A DNA stretch of 35,413 nt from assembly GCA_035576205.1 (NCBI GenBank), contig DATLWR010000043.1, positions 1 to 35,413 of the forward strand. Direction: 5' to 3'. Source of the DNA: DATLWR01 sp035576205. GTDB lineage: Bacteria; Pseudomonadota; Zetaproteobacteria; Mariprofundales; Mariprofundaceae. The translations under genes and the position numbers were made by a program. Shown one piece after another: positions 1 to 8,427 of this stretch. Numbering within the stretch: the stretch's first letter is position 1; each line of letters opens with the position of its first letter. Under the pieces are notes generated by a model. It was not told the DNA's origin, ran no database searches, and was given only the letters and a program-made list of their open reading frames with translations.

Positions 1-1
1 G

Positions 2-2434
2 CCGATCAGCTCGCAGCCGGCGAGCAGCATCATCAGCCAGCTCGAAGGGCTGAAGGAGGGAGCCAAGATCCAGCTTTTGGCACCGATCGCCCGCGGCAAG
101 AAGGGCGAGTTCCGCCGCGAACTGGAGAAGGCAGGCCAGGATGGCTTCGTACGCGTGCGCATCGACGGCGAGATCATGGCGCTGGAGGAGGCGCCGGCGC
201 TCGACAAGAACAAGAAGCACGATATCGAACTGGTCGTCGATCGGCTGGTGATCCGCGACGGCATCCGCACGCGCCTGGCAGACTCTGTGGAAACAGCGCT
301 ACGCTACGGCGACGGCATGCTGGTTGCCGACATCGACGGCGACGATGAGGTCTTCTCCGAGAACTTCGCCTGTCCGGATTGCGGCATCTCATATCCGGAG
401 CTGGAGCCGCGTCTCTTCTCCTTCAACTCGCCGGCCGGCGCCTGCCTGAAGTGCGATGGCATCGGCGTGCAGACCATCTTCGACCCGGACCTGGTGGTGC
501 CGGATGCATCGCTGTCGCTCGCCGAGGGTGCGATCCAGCCGTGGTCGGGCCGAGAGACCTTCATGTACCGGCAGACCATCGAGTCCGTGGCGGAATACGC
601 CGGCATCGACATGGACACGCCGTTCGAGAAGTTGCCGGAAGTGGCGCGCAAGACCATCCTCTATGGTACCGGCCGTGACAAGGTGAAGTTCGTCTACGAG
701 ACACCCGGCCAGAGCCGTATCGTCGAGCGCCCGTTCGAGGGGGTAATCCCGAACCTCGAGCGTCGCTATCGCGAGTCCGCCTCCGACGACGTGCGCGAGG
801 AGCTGGGGCGCTACATCAATGAGATCGACTGCCCAACCTGTGCCGGCAGCCGCCTGAACCTGCCGGCCCGGCACGTGAAGGTGGGCGAGATGAGCCTGCC
901 GGAATTCTGCGCCATGCCGCTGCGCGAGGCGAAGGGCTGGATTACCGGGCTGAAGCTCTCCGAGCAGCAGCGGGCTATCGCCGAGAAGGTGCTGGAGGAG
1001 ATCTCCGCCCGCATCGGTTTCATGATCGAGGTGGGGCTCGATTACCTGAGCCTGAACCGCACCGCCGGTACGCTCTCGGGCGGCGAGGCACAGCGCATCC
1101 GGCTGGCTACCCAGATCGGCTCGGCCCTGGTCGGGGTTCTCTACATTCTCGACGAGCCCTCCATCGGCCTGCACCAGCGCGACAACGACCGCCTGCTGGC
1201 CACCCTCAAGCGGCTGCGCGATCTCGGTAACTCGGTGCTAGTGGTCGAGCACGACGAGGATGCGATTCGCAGCGCCGACTGGATTATCGACATGGGGCCG
1301 CGCGCCGGCGAGCACGGCGGCGAGATCGTCGCGCAGGGCCTGCTGGAGGATATCCTGCATGCCGATTCGCTGACCGCCGCCTATCTCTCCGGTCGTAAGG
1401 CGATCGAGGTACCGAAACGGCGTGAGGTTGGCAGGGATCACCCGATGCTGGGCGTGGCTGGAGCAACGGGCCATAACCTCAAGCAGGTCACCGCCGAGTT
1501 CCCGCAGGCGCGCTTTACCTGTGTGACCGGCGTTTCCGGTTCCGGCAAGTCGACGCTGACCAACGACACGCTGTTCCGCGCCTTCGCCCGCGCCAAGGGG
1601 CTGAAGAGTGAGCGGGTGTCGCCCTACGGGGCGTTGATCGGCGCCGATCTGGTCGACAAGGTCATCGACATCGACCAGAGCCCGATCGGCCGCACGCCGC
1701 GCTCGAATCCCGCCACCTACACCGGCATCTTCACGCCGATCCGCGATCTTTTTGCGCAAGTGCCGGAAGCCAGGGCGCGCGGCTACAAGCCGGGCCGCTT
1801 CTCGTTCAACGTCAAGGGTGGCCGCTGTGAGGCGTGCGAAGGCGACGGCATCATCAAGGTGGAGATGCACTTCCTGCCGGACGTCTACGTGCATTGCGAA
1901 TCGTGCGGCGGCGCCCGCTACAACAGGGAGACGCTGGATATCCGCTACAAGGGCAAGAACATCGCCGACGTGCTGGAGATGACGGTCGAGGAGGCTTTCG
2001 AGTTCTTCGAGGCGATCCCGCCGCTGAAGACGAAGCTTGAAACCCTGATGCAGGTGGGGCTCGGCTATATCCGCCTCGGCCAGTCGGCGACCACGCTGTC
2101 GGGAGGCGAGGCGCAGCGCGTGAAGCTCGCCAAGGAGCTCTCCAGGCGTGCCACCGGCGACACGCTCTACATCCTCGACGAGCCGACCACCGGTCTGCAC
2201 TTCGACGACGTGGCGAAGCTCTTGGAGGTGCTGCACGCACTGGTCGAGCGCGGCAATACGGTGATCGTCATCGAGCACAACCTCGACGTGATCAAGACGG
2301 CCGACTGGATCGTCGATCTCGGACCGGAGGGCGGGGACCGGGGTGGCGAGATCGTCGTCGCCGGTACGCCGGAGGCGGTGGCGGCCTGCGATGCGTCGTG
2401 GACCGGCCGCTACCTGAAACCCTATCTGAAATAA
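2..2434 (+). CDS. uvrA: UvrABC excinuclease subunit A, 5' end missing
   Basis: Damage-recognition ATPase of nucleotide excision repair; it loads UvrB on lesions. The reading frame is open from base 2, so the gene begins outside the window; about 810 residues are present, and the missing N-terminus (roughly 130 residues, by comparison with the usual 940) holds the first Walker A. Visible motifs: a zinc module with CPDC and CLKC pairs (about 370-460), the first ABC signature LSGGEAQR (about 1072-1095) followed by ILDEPSIGLHQ, the second Walker A GVSGSGKSTL (about 1528-1557), the C-terminal zinc finger CEACEGDG...CESC (about 1830-1910), and the second signature LSGGEAQR (about 2098) followed by ILDEPTTGLH. 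Both composite ATPase sites appear intact. Followed by a hairpin and then by archease. Confidence 0.98.
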   Translation, partial: PISSQPASSIISQLEGLKEGAKIQLLAPIARGKKGEFRRELEKAGQDGFVRVRIDGEIMALEEAPALDKNKKHDIELVVDRLVIRDGIRTRLADSVETALRYGDGMLVADIDGDDEVFSENFACPDCGISYPELEPRLFSFNSPAGACLKCDGIGVQTIFDPDLVVPDASLSLAEGAIQPWSGRETFMYRQTIESVAEYAGIDMDTPFEKLPEVARKTILYGTGRDKVKFVYETPGQSRIVERPFEGVIPNLERRYRESASDDVREELGRYINEIDCPTCAGSRLNLPARHVKVGEMSLPEFCAMPLREAKGWITGLKLSEQQRAIAEKVLEEISARIGFMIEVGLDYLSLNRTAGTLSGGEAQRIRLATQIGSALVGVLYILDEPSIGLHQRDNDRLLATLKRLRDLGNSVLVVEHDEDAIRSADWIIDMGPRAGEHGGEIVAQGLLEDILHADSLTAAYLSGRKAIEVPKRREVGRDHPMLGVAGATGHNLKQVTAEFPQARFTCVTGVSGSGKSTLTNDTLFRAFARAKGLKSERVSPYGALIGADLVDKVIDIDQSPIGRTPRSNPATYTGIFTPIRDLFAQVPEARARGYKPGRFSFNVKGGRCEACEGDGIIKVEMHFLPDVYVHCESCGGARYNRETLDIRYKGKNIADVLEMTVEEAFEFFEAIPPLKTKLETLMQVGLGYIRLGQSATTLSGGEAQRVKLAKELSRRATGDTLYILDEPTTGLHFDDVAKLLEVLHALVERGNTVIVIEHNLDVIKTADWIVDLGPEGGDRGGEIVVAGTPEAVAACDASWTGRYLKPYLK

Positions 2435-2441
2435 TCCGCTT

Positions 2442-2482
2442 GCCATGTTGCCGGTGCGTTTGGCACCGGCGTGCGACATGGC
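2442..2482 (+). terminator. Two-tier hairpin after uvrA, possible terminator
   Basis: An inner perfect 8 bp stem (GCCGGTGC 2450-2457 with GCACCGGC 2463-2470, loop GTTTG) sits inside an outer 6 bp stem (GCCATG 2442-2447 with CATGGC 2477-2482). It lies just after the uvrA stop. There is no T-tract, so it may be a weak terminator, a 3' stabilising hairpin, or a structure that limits archease translation. It would bury the possible GTG start at 2471, which favours the ATG at 2495 for the next gene. Confidence 0.4.
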
Positions 2483-2494
2483 CCAAACTCGGGT

Positions 2495-2917
2495 ATGCAG
2501 CAAGCGCATTGGCAGCACTTTCCGCATGCCGCCGATATCGGTGTGCGTGGCATCGGGCCCAGCCTGCACGAGTCCTTCGAGCAGGCGGCGCTGGCATTGA
2601 CGGCCGTGGTCAGTGATCCGGAGACGATCGAGGCCGACACGGCTATCCATATTCGCTGCGAGGCACCGGACGACGAGCTGCTGCTGGTCGACTGGCTCAA
2701 TGCAGTGATCTACGAGATGGCCGTGCGGCACATGCTGTTTAGCCATTTCGATGTGACGATCGAGAATCACCATTTGCAGGCCACGGCGTGGGGCGAGGCC
2801 ATCGACCCTATGCGCCATCCCTTCTCGGTCGAGGTGAAGGGAGCGACCTATACCGCCCTGCGGGTCAGCGAGGATAACCGGGGCTGGTGGCACGCCCAGT
2901 GCGTCGTCGATGTCTGA
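2495..2917 (+). CDS. Archease, RtcB activator
   Basis: Archease-family protein of about 140 residues. The N-terminal motif (HFPHAADIGVRG) and the acidic/hydrophobic pattern around LLLVDWLNAVIYEM match the family, including the conserved metal-binding Asp of the HxADIG motif. Known archeases promote guanylylation of RtcB and allow multiple turnovers of the ligase, and here the rtcB start lies 10 bp after this stop, so the two genes very probably form an operon. The ATG at 2495 was chosen because the in-frame GTG at 2471 falls inside a hairpin; neither start has a strong ribosome binding site, so the start is uncertain by 8 codons. Confidence 0.9.
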   Translation: MQQAHWQHFPHAADIGVRGIGPSLHESFEQAALALTAVVSDPETIEADTAIHIRCEAPDDELLLVDWLNAVIYEMAVRHMLFSHFDVTIENHHLQATAWGEAIDPMRHPFSVEVKGATYTALRVSEDNRGWWHAQCVVDV

Positions 2918-2927
2918 GGGGAGTGTC

Positions 2928-4352
2928 ATGGCCAGATTGCAGCGCCGATCCGACAACGTCTGGGAGATTCCGGCCGCCGGCGATATGCAGGTGCCGGCAA
3001 TCATCTACGCCAGCCAGGTGCTGATCGAGCAGATGGATGCCAAGGTGTTCGAGCAGGCGATGAACGTGGCACGGCTGCCCGGCATCGTGGCGGGAAGCTT
3101 CGCCATGCCCGATGCCCACTGGGGCTACGGTTTCCCGATCGGCGGCGTGGCGGCCTTCGATCCGGAGGCGGGCGGTGTCGTTTCTGCCGGTGGTGTCGGT
3201 TTCGATATCTCCTGCGGCGTGCGCACCCTTCTGACCGGCTGCAGGCGCGAGGCAGTCGAGGAAGTCGGCAAGGAGCTGGCCGATGCGCTCTATTTCGGCA
3301 TTCCGGCCGGCGTGGGCAGCCGCGGCGGACTCCGGCTCGATGACCGGGCGATGGACGCCATGCTTGCCGGCGGCGCCGCCTGGGCGGTGGAGCAGGGCTA
3401 TGGCAGGAAGGCCGATCTGCGCCTGATCGAGGAGGAGGGCTGCATGGCGGGTGCGGCTACCGATGCCGTTTCACCGCTCGCCAAGCAGCGACAGCGCGAC
3501 GAGATGGGCACACTCGGTTCCGGCAACCACTATCTCGAGGTGCAGCACGTCGCCGAGATATTCGATGCGGAAACGGCCACCGCCTTCGGTCTGCAACGCG
3601 GCGAGGTGGTGGTCAGTATTCATTGCGGTTCGCGTGGTCTCGGCCATCAGATCGGTACGGAGTTCCTCAAATCGATGGTGGTGGAGGCCGGAAGGCACGG
3701 GCTTGTGTTGCCGGATCGCGAGCTGGCCTGCGCGCCGATCCGTTCGAAGCTCGGCGAGCGCTATCTCGGTGCCATGCGGGCCGGCATCAACTGCGCGCTG
3801 GCCAATCGCCAGATCATCACCCATCTGGCCCGACAGGTGTTTGCCGACGTACTGCCGGATGCCGAACTGCGCTTGCTGTACGACGTTTCGCACAACACCT
3901 GCAAGCTCGAGGAGCATGTGGTCGACGGCCGCAAACGGCAGCTGTTCGTGCACCGCAAGGGGGCGACACGTGCATTCGGGCCGGGCCATCCGGAGATTCC
4001 CGAGGTCTACCGGCAGGTCGGCCAGCCGGTGCTGATCGGCGGTTCGATGGGGACGGCTTCCTATATTCTGGCGGGAACCGCCGAGAGCGAGCAACTGGCC
4101 TTCAGCTCCTCCTGCCATGGCGCCGGCCGGGCGATGAGCCGGCATGCGGCGAAGCGCCTGTGGCGCGGCGACAGGGTGGTTCGCGAGCTCGCGCATCGCG
4201 GCATCATCATACGCAGCAGTTCGATGCGGGGCGTGGCCGAGGAGGCACCGGACGCCTACAAGGATGTTTCGGCGGTCGTAGAGGCAGCGGACCGGGCGGG
4301 CCTGAGCCGCAAGGTGGCCAGGCTCGAACCGTTGATCTGTATCAAGGGGTGA
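2928..4352 (+). CDS. rtcB: RtcB 3'-phosphate/5'-OH RNA ligase
   Basis: GTP- and Mn-dependent ligase that joins RNA 2',3'-cyclic or 3'-phosphate ends to 5'-hydroxyl ends, acting in RNA repair or tRNA/rRNA healing. About 474 residues. Visible family motifs: GFDISCGVR with the metal ligands D93 and C96, GTLGSGNHYLE, SIHCGSRGLGHQ, YDVSHNTCK and SSCHGAGR, in which H397 corresponds to the histidine that becomes guanylylated. The start at 2928 has a strong GAGGGGAG ribosome binding site overlapping the archease stop; an in-frame ATG at 2910 would overlap archease. No RtcR regulator or RtcA cyclase is visible nearby, so expression is probably not of the E. coli sigma-54 type. Confidence 0.97.
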   Translation: MARLQRRSDNVWEIPAAGDMQVPAIIYASQVLIEQMDAKVFEQAMNVARLPGIVAGSFAMPDAHWGYGFPIGGVAAFDPEAGGVVSAGGVGFDISCGVRTLLTGCRREAVEEVGKELADALYFGIPAGVGSRGGLRLDDRAMDAMLAGGAAWAVEQGYGRKADLRLIEEEGCMAGAATDAVSPLAKQRQRDEMGTLGSGNHYLEVQHVAEIFDAETATAFGLQRGEVVVSIHCGSRGLGHQIGTEFLKSMVVEAGRHGLVLPDRELACAPIRSKLGERYLGAMRAGINCALANRQIITHLARQVFADVLPDAELRLLYDVSHNTCKLEEHVVDGRKRQLFVHRKGATRAFGPGHPEIPEVYRQVGQPVLIGGSMGTASYILAGTAESEQLAFSSSCHGAGRAMSRHAAKRLWRGDRVVRELAHRGIIIRSSSMRGVAEEAPDAYKDVSAVVEAADRAGLSRKVARLEPLICIKG

Positions 4353-4446
4353 GTCGTTCCCGGCTGGTCATTGTCATCGGTGGCATCACCACCTAGGTTT
4401 TAGCCGCTTCGAGCCGAGCGGCCGATTCGAATTGAGGGGAGTTGCC

Positions 4447-4935
4447 ATGCTGAACAAGGTGATGCTGATCGGAAATCTGGGTGCGGACCCGGAAACGCGT
4501 TATACGCAGGACGGCACCTGTGTCTGCAACCTCCGTCTGGCGACCACCGAAAAATACAAGGACCGTAACGGCCAGCAGCAGGAGAAGACCGAATGGCACC
4601 GTGTCGTGCTGTGGGGTCGCCTGGGCGAGATCGCCAACCAGTACCTGAAGAAGGGTGCGCGCGTCTATATCGAGGGCAAGATCGAGACCCGAAAGTGGCA
4701 GAACAAGGAAGGTCAGGACCAGTACACGACCGAGATTCGCGCGGGCGAGATGAAGATGCTGGGTGGCGGCGGTGGTGGCCGCGGCGATGACTTCGGCGGT
4801 TCCTCGAATGGCGGCGGTTTCCCGACGCATGGCGGCTCCGGTGGCGGCAACCGTGCACCGCAGCGCAACAACGATCCGTTTGCCGACGCGCCCGATTTCG
4901 GCGACGTGCCGGTGGACGACGATATCCCGTTCTGA
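4447..4935 (+). CDS. ssb: Single-stranded DNA-binding protein
   Basis: Homotetrameric SSB used in replication, recombination and repair. The 162-residue product has an N-terminal OB fold (MLNKVMLIGNLG start, WHRVVLWGRLGEIA core), a glycine-rich linker at about residues 105-140 and the acidic tip DDDIPF that docks partner proteins. An ATG with a GAGGGGAG-type ribosome binding site defines the start. It follows rtcB by 94 bp, a gap that holds only weak 5 bp hairpins, and ends at a clear terminator, so it is probably a single-gene transcription unit or the last gene of the leftward cluster. Its proximity to uvrA is common in proteobacteria, although here two RNA-repair genes lie between them. 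Confidence 0.98.
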   Translation: MLNKVMLIGNLGADPETRYTQDGTCVCNLRLATTEKYKDRNGQQQEKTEWHRVVLWGRLGEIANQYLKKGARVYIEGKIETRKWQNKEGQDQYTTEIRAGEMKMLGGGGGGRGDDFGGSSNGGGFPTHGGSGGGNRAPQRNNDPFADAPDFGDVPVDDDIPF

Positions 4936-4959
4936 GGTTTCCCGAGGGGGAGGGGAGGA

Positions 4960-4986
4960 GAAAGGGCGCCAATGGCGCCCTTTCTT
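4960..4986 (+). terminator. Intrinsic terminator of ssb
   Basis: Perfect 11 bp stem (GAAAGGGCGCC 4960-4970 with GGCGCCCTTTC 4974-4984, loop AAT) followed by a short T run, 25 bp after the ssb stop. Confidence 0.85.
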
Positions 4987-5156
4987 ATGCGACATCGGAC
5001 ATGTTCCGGATCGCCGGCCGTTTCTCAAATGGACATCCAGGAATCGTTGACTGACAATAGCCATCATGATGATGGGGCGGGTCTGAATGTGTTCGATTCG
5101 AAAGATGCGCGGCTCCACGAACTGTGGGCCGTTTTCTCATCCCAAAAGGCGCTGAC

Positions 5157-5720
5157 TTGAGCATCAGCCGGCGATTGCTGCTGGCCGCTATAGTGCTGCT
5201 GGCCGTTTTCGGCCAGTCGTCGCCGGTTTTGGCTGCGGAAGCCAAGAAGGCCGATATCGTGACGCTCAAGTCGGCTTATATCGTCAATTTCATCCGTTTC
5301 ACCGAATGGCCGAAACCGCCTCCCGGAGACGAGATAACGCTCGAAATCGTGGGGGATGATGAGCTCTATGAAGTGCTACGTTCGTTCGTCCGCCAGGATG
5401 TCGCGAAGGCAATCGGGCTTTCTGTCGATACCTGCAGTACGGCTCAATGCCTCAAGAGTGCCGAAGTCGTTTTTCTGGGCAGGTCGGCGGTCGGATACGA
5501 ATCGACGCTCGAGCAGCTGAAAGGGCTGCCGGTCCTGACCATTTCCGATATGCCGGGCTTCGTCGAGCAGGGCGGCATGATCGAGATCAAATACCAAAAC
5601 AATCAACTCACCTTTGTCGTCAATCGCGATGCCGTAGCGCGTGCAGGCCTGTACATCAGCGCACAATTGCTGCAGCTCGGTGAAGTGACGGGTGAAGTGA
5701 GAGGAAGTGATCATGAGTAG
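5157..5720 (+). CDS. YfiR-like periplasmic protein (DUF4154)
   Basis: Small exported protein of the YfiR/DUF4154 family. With a TTG start at 5157 the product has 187 residues and begins with an ideal signal peptide (ISRRLLLAAIVLLAVFG, cleavage after about A26). The mature part starts with the family's typical helix (KSAYIVNFIRFTEWPK) and has a close cysteine pair, C93 and C98, that could form a disulfide as in YfiR. In Pseudomonas, YfiR is a redox-sensitive periplasmic repressor of the CHASE8-containing cyclase YfiN. Here the gene overlaps by 8 bp a kinase with a similar periplasmic domain, so it is inferred to control that kinase. An alternative GTG start at 5124 would add 11 residues before the signal peptide; TTG has an AAAAGG upstream. 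Confidence 0.85.
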   Translation: MSISRRLLLAAIVLLAVFGQSSPVLAAEAKKADIVTLKSAYIVNFIRFTEWPKPPPGDEITLEIVGDDELYEVLRSFVRQDVAKAIGLSVDTCSTAQCLKSAEVVFLGRSAVGYESTLEQLKGLPVLTISDMPGFVEQGGMIEIKYQNNQLTFVVNRDAVARAGLYISAQLLQLGEVTGEVRGSDHE

Positions 5721-8427
5721 AAGCGCATCCACTTCGATCCAGCGACAGCTGCAGCTTTTTTTCGTCGGGTTGCTGGTATTCACCGTGCTGCTGATGGGAT
5801 CGGCCTGGTTTGTCTACAACCAGAGCCTGCTTCAGGAAGAGGCCGGGCGCGTATTGACTGCCGAAAGCGATATCATCGGGACTGCGGCGAAACCGGCACT
5901 GATGTTCAACGATGCTCGTCTGGCGACCGAAGTGCTCCGAAGCATGAAATTCGACTCCGATATTTCGCTGGTCAAGTTGTTCACCTATGACGGAAAGGTG
6001 CTGTCCACCTACAGCCGGAACGGTGCGGAAGCGGAACTGGCAACACGCATTCCGTTCCGTTCCGCCCCCGGAACCCGGAAAATCGACGGGCGACTGGGCA
6101 TTTACAGGTTGGTCGAACATAAGGGAAGTCCGGTCGGTGTGATCTACCTGGAATCGCACCTGCAACACCTGCAGCAGCTCCAGCAGGACAGCATTGTCGT
6201 GATGATGTTGTCGATGCTCGGCTGCCTCGTAACAGGGTGGTTTGTCGCGGCCAGGCTGCGCAAACGAATTGCCTCCCCGATTACGGAACTGGCCTCGCTG
6301 ATGGAGCAGATGGGTACGACGGGCGATTATGCCCTTCGCATGGAGGGAGAGGCATTCAACCGGGAAACGGAAGAGCTGTTCGACGGCTTCAACCAGATGA
6401 CCGAACAGATTCAGACCAATTTCGATACGATCGAAGCCCAGCAGGAGGATTTGCGCCGGCGCGAGGAGCGTTTCCGCAATATCGTCGAGCTGGCGCCGCT
6501 GCCGGTCCTTATTTCCCGCCAGTCCGATGGGCAGGTGATGTTCGCGAATCGTCCGGCAGCCGATCTGTTGAAGGTCGGCCAGCAGGAGATCGCGCGTTTC
6601 AAGTCAACCGATTTTTATCGTGATCCGGCGGAACGATCCGGACTCATGGCGACGCTTGCCGAACAGGGACAATTGCGCAGCGTGGAATTGAATGTCGTGC
6701 GCCGGGACGGTGTGTCCCGGGTAATCTCGTTGTCGATGAACGCGATGCCATTCGAAGGGGAGCAGGCCCTGTGCAGCGCATTTTTCGATATTACCGAGCA
6801 GAAGGAGGCTGAACAGAAACTGGCACAGCATAACCAGCTTCTCGAAGTGCAGGTGCGCGAGCGGACGGCCGAACTGCAGGCAGCACGTGACGAACTGCTG
6901 TCGACGCTCGATAACATGATGGATACCTATTACAAGATTCTTCCCGACGGGAAGGTCGGCTGGACATCGGCATCGATCGTCGCCCTGCTCGGCTATCAGA
7001 CGTCCGAGATCGCAGGGATGTCCCTGAAGGAACTCTGCATCAATAAACATGAGTATTCCCGGATCGCCGCAGAACTGGCCCGGAATGGCGGCGTTCTGGT
7101 CAACCAGACAATTCAGTTGCGTCACAAGCTCGGCCATACCGTCTGGGTTTCCTTCTCCGCGCACTGGGTGCTGGGTGCGCATGGCAAGCTCGTCGCTGTC
7201 GAGGGCGTTGCACGCGATATCACGGCGATGGTCGAGGCGGAAAATCACAAGGCCGAACTGGAAAGGAGAATGGTTCATGTCCAGCGGCTGGAGTCACTGG
7301 GTGTTCTGGCAGGCGGTATCGCACATGACTTCAATAACATCCTGGCCGGTATTCTGGCCAATGCGGAGCTTGCCGAGCTCAATTTGCTGGATGGTTCGTC
7401 CGCCGAGGGAGAACTCAAAGGAATCATCGCCTCTTCGATCCGTGCCGCCGAATTGTGTCAGCAGATGCTGGCCTATTCCGGGCAAGGTTCGTTCAGGCGG
7501 GAGGATTTGAGCGTGACTGAGCTTGTCGAAGAGGCACTGCAGCTGATCGACATTTCTATTCCGAAAAATATCTCCCTGAATCTTGATCTCGCATCCGGCC
7601 TGCCTGCGATTCATGCCGACAGGACACAGCTTCAGCAGGTCATCATGAATCTGGTGACCAATGCCGCCGAGAGTATCGGTCATGGGTGCGCCGGCAGCAT
7701 TACGATCCGAACCGTTGCAATGCATGCATCAAGAAAGGATCTGCAGAGCCGGTTCATCGAAGCGGAACTGGAGCCTGGCGATTACGTGCTTCTCGAGGTG
7801 AGCGACAGCGGTTGTGGTATGGACGGGGCGACGATCGAGAAGATGTTCGAGCCTTTCTTCACGACGAAGTTCACAGGGCGCGGACTGGGGATGAGTGCCG
7901 TGCTCGGCATCGTCCGTTCCCACGGGGGCACGATTCATGTGTCGAGCAGGCCGGGCCGCGGAACCATGTTCAGGATCCTTCTGCCGGTCTGTGAGCGGCC
8001 ATCGGTCAAGTCGGCGGAGAAGCGGCCGACAGCAGCCAAACGGGTCCATCCCACCGGTTACAAGGTGCTGGTGGTGGACGACGAGGAGGCGGTCAGTTCG
8101 GTGGTGAAGCGTTTGCTGGAGCGTATGGGTTGCGAGGTCATGATCGCCACGGATGGCGAGTCGGGGGTCGAGACATATCGACGTCATCGCGACGTGATAG
8201 ATCTGGTGCTGATGGACCTGACCATGCCGGTCATGGATGGCCGCGAAGCCTTGAAACGGCTGCGCGAGATCGATCCGGACCTGCCCGTATTTATCTGCAG
8301 CGGCTACAGCTACGAGGGAGTGGAGTCCGGATTTGCGGAGGTGCGACCAAGCGGCTTCCTGCAAAAGCCGTTTACAATGCAGACCCTGCAAAGGATTCTT
8401 GTGGGGCTTGGCGAGGGGGAAGGATGA
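5713..8427 (+). CDS. Hybrid sensor histidine kinase with periplasmic CHASE8-like domain
   Basis: Inner-membrane hybrid kinase of 904 residues. Order: TM1 (about 13-37), periplasmic CHASE8-like domain (about 38-158), TM2 (about 160-182), HAMP (about 183-236), two PAS domains (about 250-365 and 395-505), HisKA with phospho-acceptor H538 in GGIAHDFNN, HATPase (N box QVIMNLVTNAAE, G box SDSGCGMD, F box FEPFFTTKFTGRGLG) and a C-terminal receiver with phospho-acceptor D835 in VLMDLTMP. All catalytic motifs are intact. The ATG at 5713 has a GAGGAAG ribosome binding site within the end of the yfiR-like gene, and its stop overlaps the next start as ATGA, so all three genes are likely translationally coupled. 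No DNA-binding output or separate response regulator is visible beside it; the phosphate target is unknown. Confidence 0.93.
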   Translation: MSRSASTSIQRQLQLFFVGLLVFTVLLMGSAWFVYNQSLLQEEAGRVLTAESDIIGTAAKPALMFNDARLATEVLRSMKFDSDISLVKLFTYDGKVLSTYSRNGAEAELATRIPFRSAPGTRKIDGRLGIYRLVEHKGSPVGVIYLESHLQHLQQLQQDSIVVMMLSMLGCLVTGWFVAARLRKRIASPITELASLMEQMGTTGDYALRMEGEAFNRETEELFDGFNQMTEQIQTNFDTIEAQQEDLRRREERFRNIVELAPLPVLISRQSDGQVMFANRPAADLLKVGQQEIARFKSTDFYRDPAERSGLMATLAEQGQLRSVELNVVRRDGVSRVISLSMNAMPFEGEQALCSAFFDITEQKEAEQKLAQHNQLLEVQVRERTAELQAARDELLSTLDNMMDTYYKILPDGKVGWTSASIVALLGYQTSEIAGMSLKELCINKHEYSRIAAELARNGGVLVNQTIQLRHKLGHTVWVSFSAHWVLGAHGKLVAVEGVARDITAMVEAENHKAELERRMVHVQRLESLGVLAGGIAHDFNNILAGILANAELAELNLLDGSSAEGELKGIIASSIRAAELCQQMLAYSGQGSFRREDLSVTELVEEALQLIDISIPKNISLNLDLASGLPAIHADRTQLQQVIMNLVTNAAESIGHGCAGSITIRTVAMHASRKDLQSRFIEAELEPGDYVLLEVSDSGCGMDGATIEKMFEPFFTTKFTGRGLGMSAVLGIVRSHGGTIHVSSRPGRGTMFRILLPVCERPSVKSAEKRPTAAKRVHPTGYKVLVVDDEEAVSSVVKRLLERMGCEVMIATDGESGVETYRRHRDVIDLVLMDLTMPVMDGREALKRLREIDPDLPVFICSGYSYEGVESGFAEVRPSGFLQKPFTMQTLQRILVGLGEGEG

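Noticed and set aside
4379..4401. GGTGG/CCACC hairpin followed by TTTT after rtcB
   Set aside because: The stem has only 5 bp, and four bases separate it from the T run; too weak to call as a terminator.
5062..5071. Palindrome CATCATGATG upstream of the yfiR-like gene
   Set aside because: Short simple-sequence palindrome without a partner site; cannot be assigned.
5030..5160. Small 43-codon frame ending in TGA that overlaps the TTG start of the yfiR-like gene
   Set aside because: No ribosome binding site and no recognisable protein feature; probably chance, although the overlap resembles coupling.
8130..8423. In-frame extension upstream of the TonB receptor start
   Set aside because: It lies within the receiver domain of the kinase in another frame; the ATG at 8424 with ATGA overlap and signal peptide is the real start.
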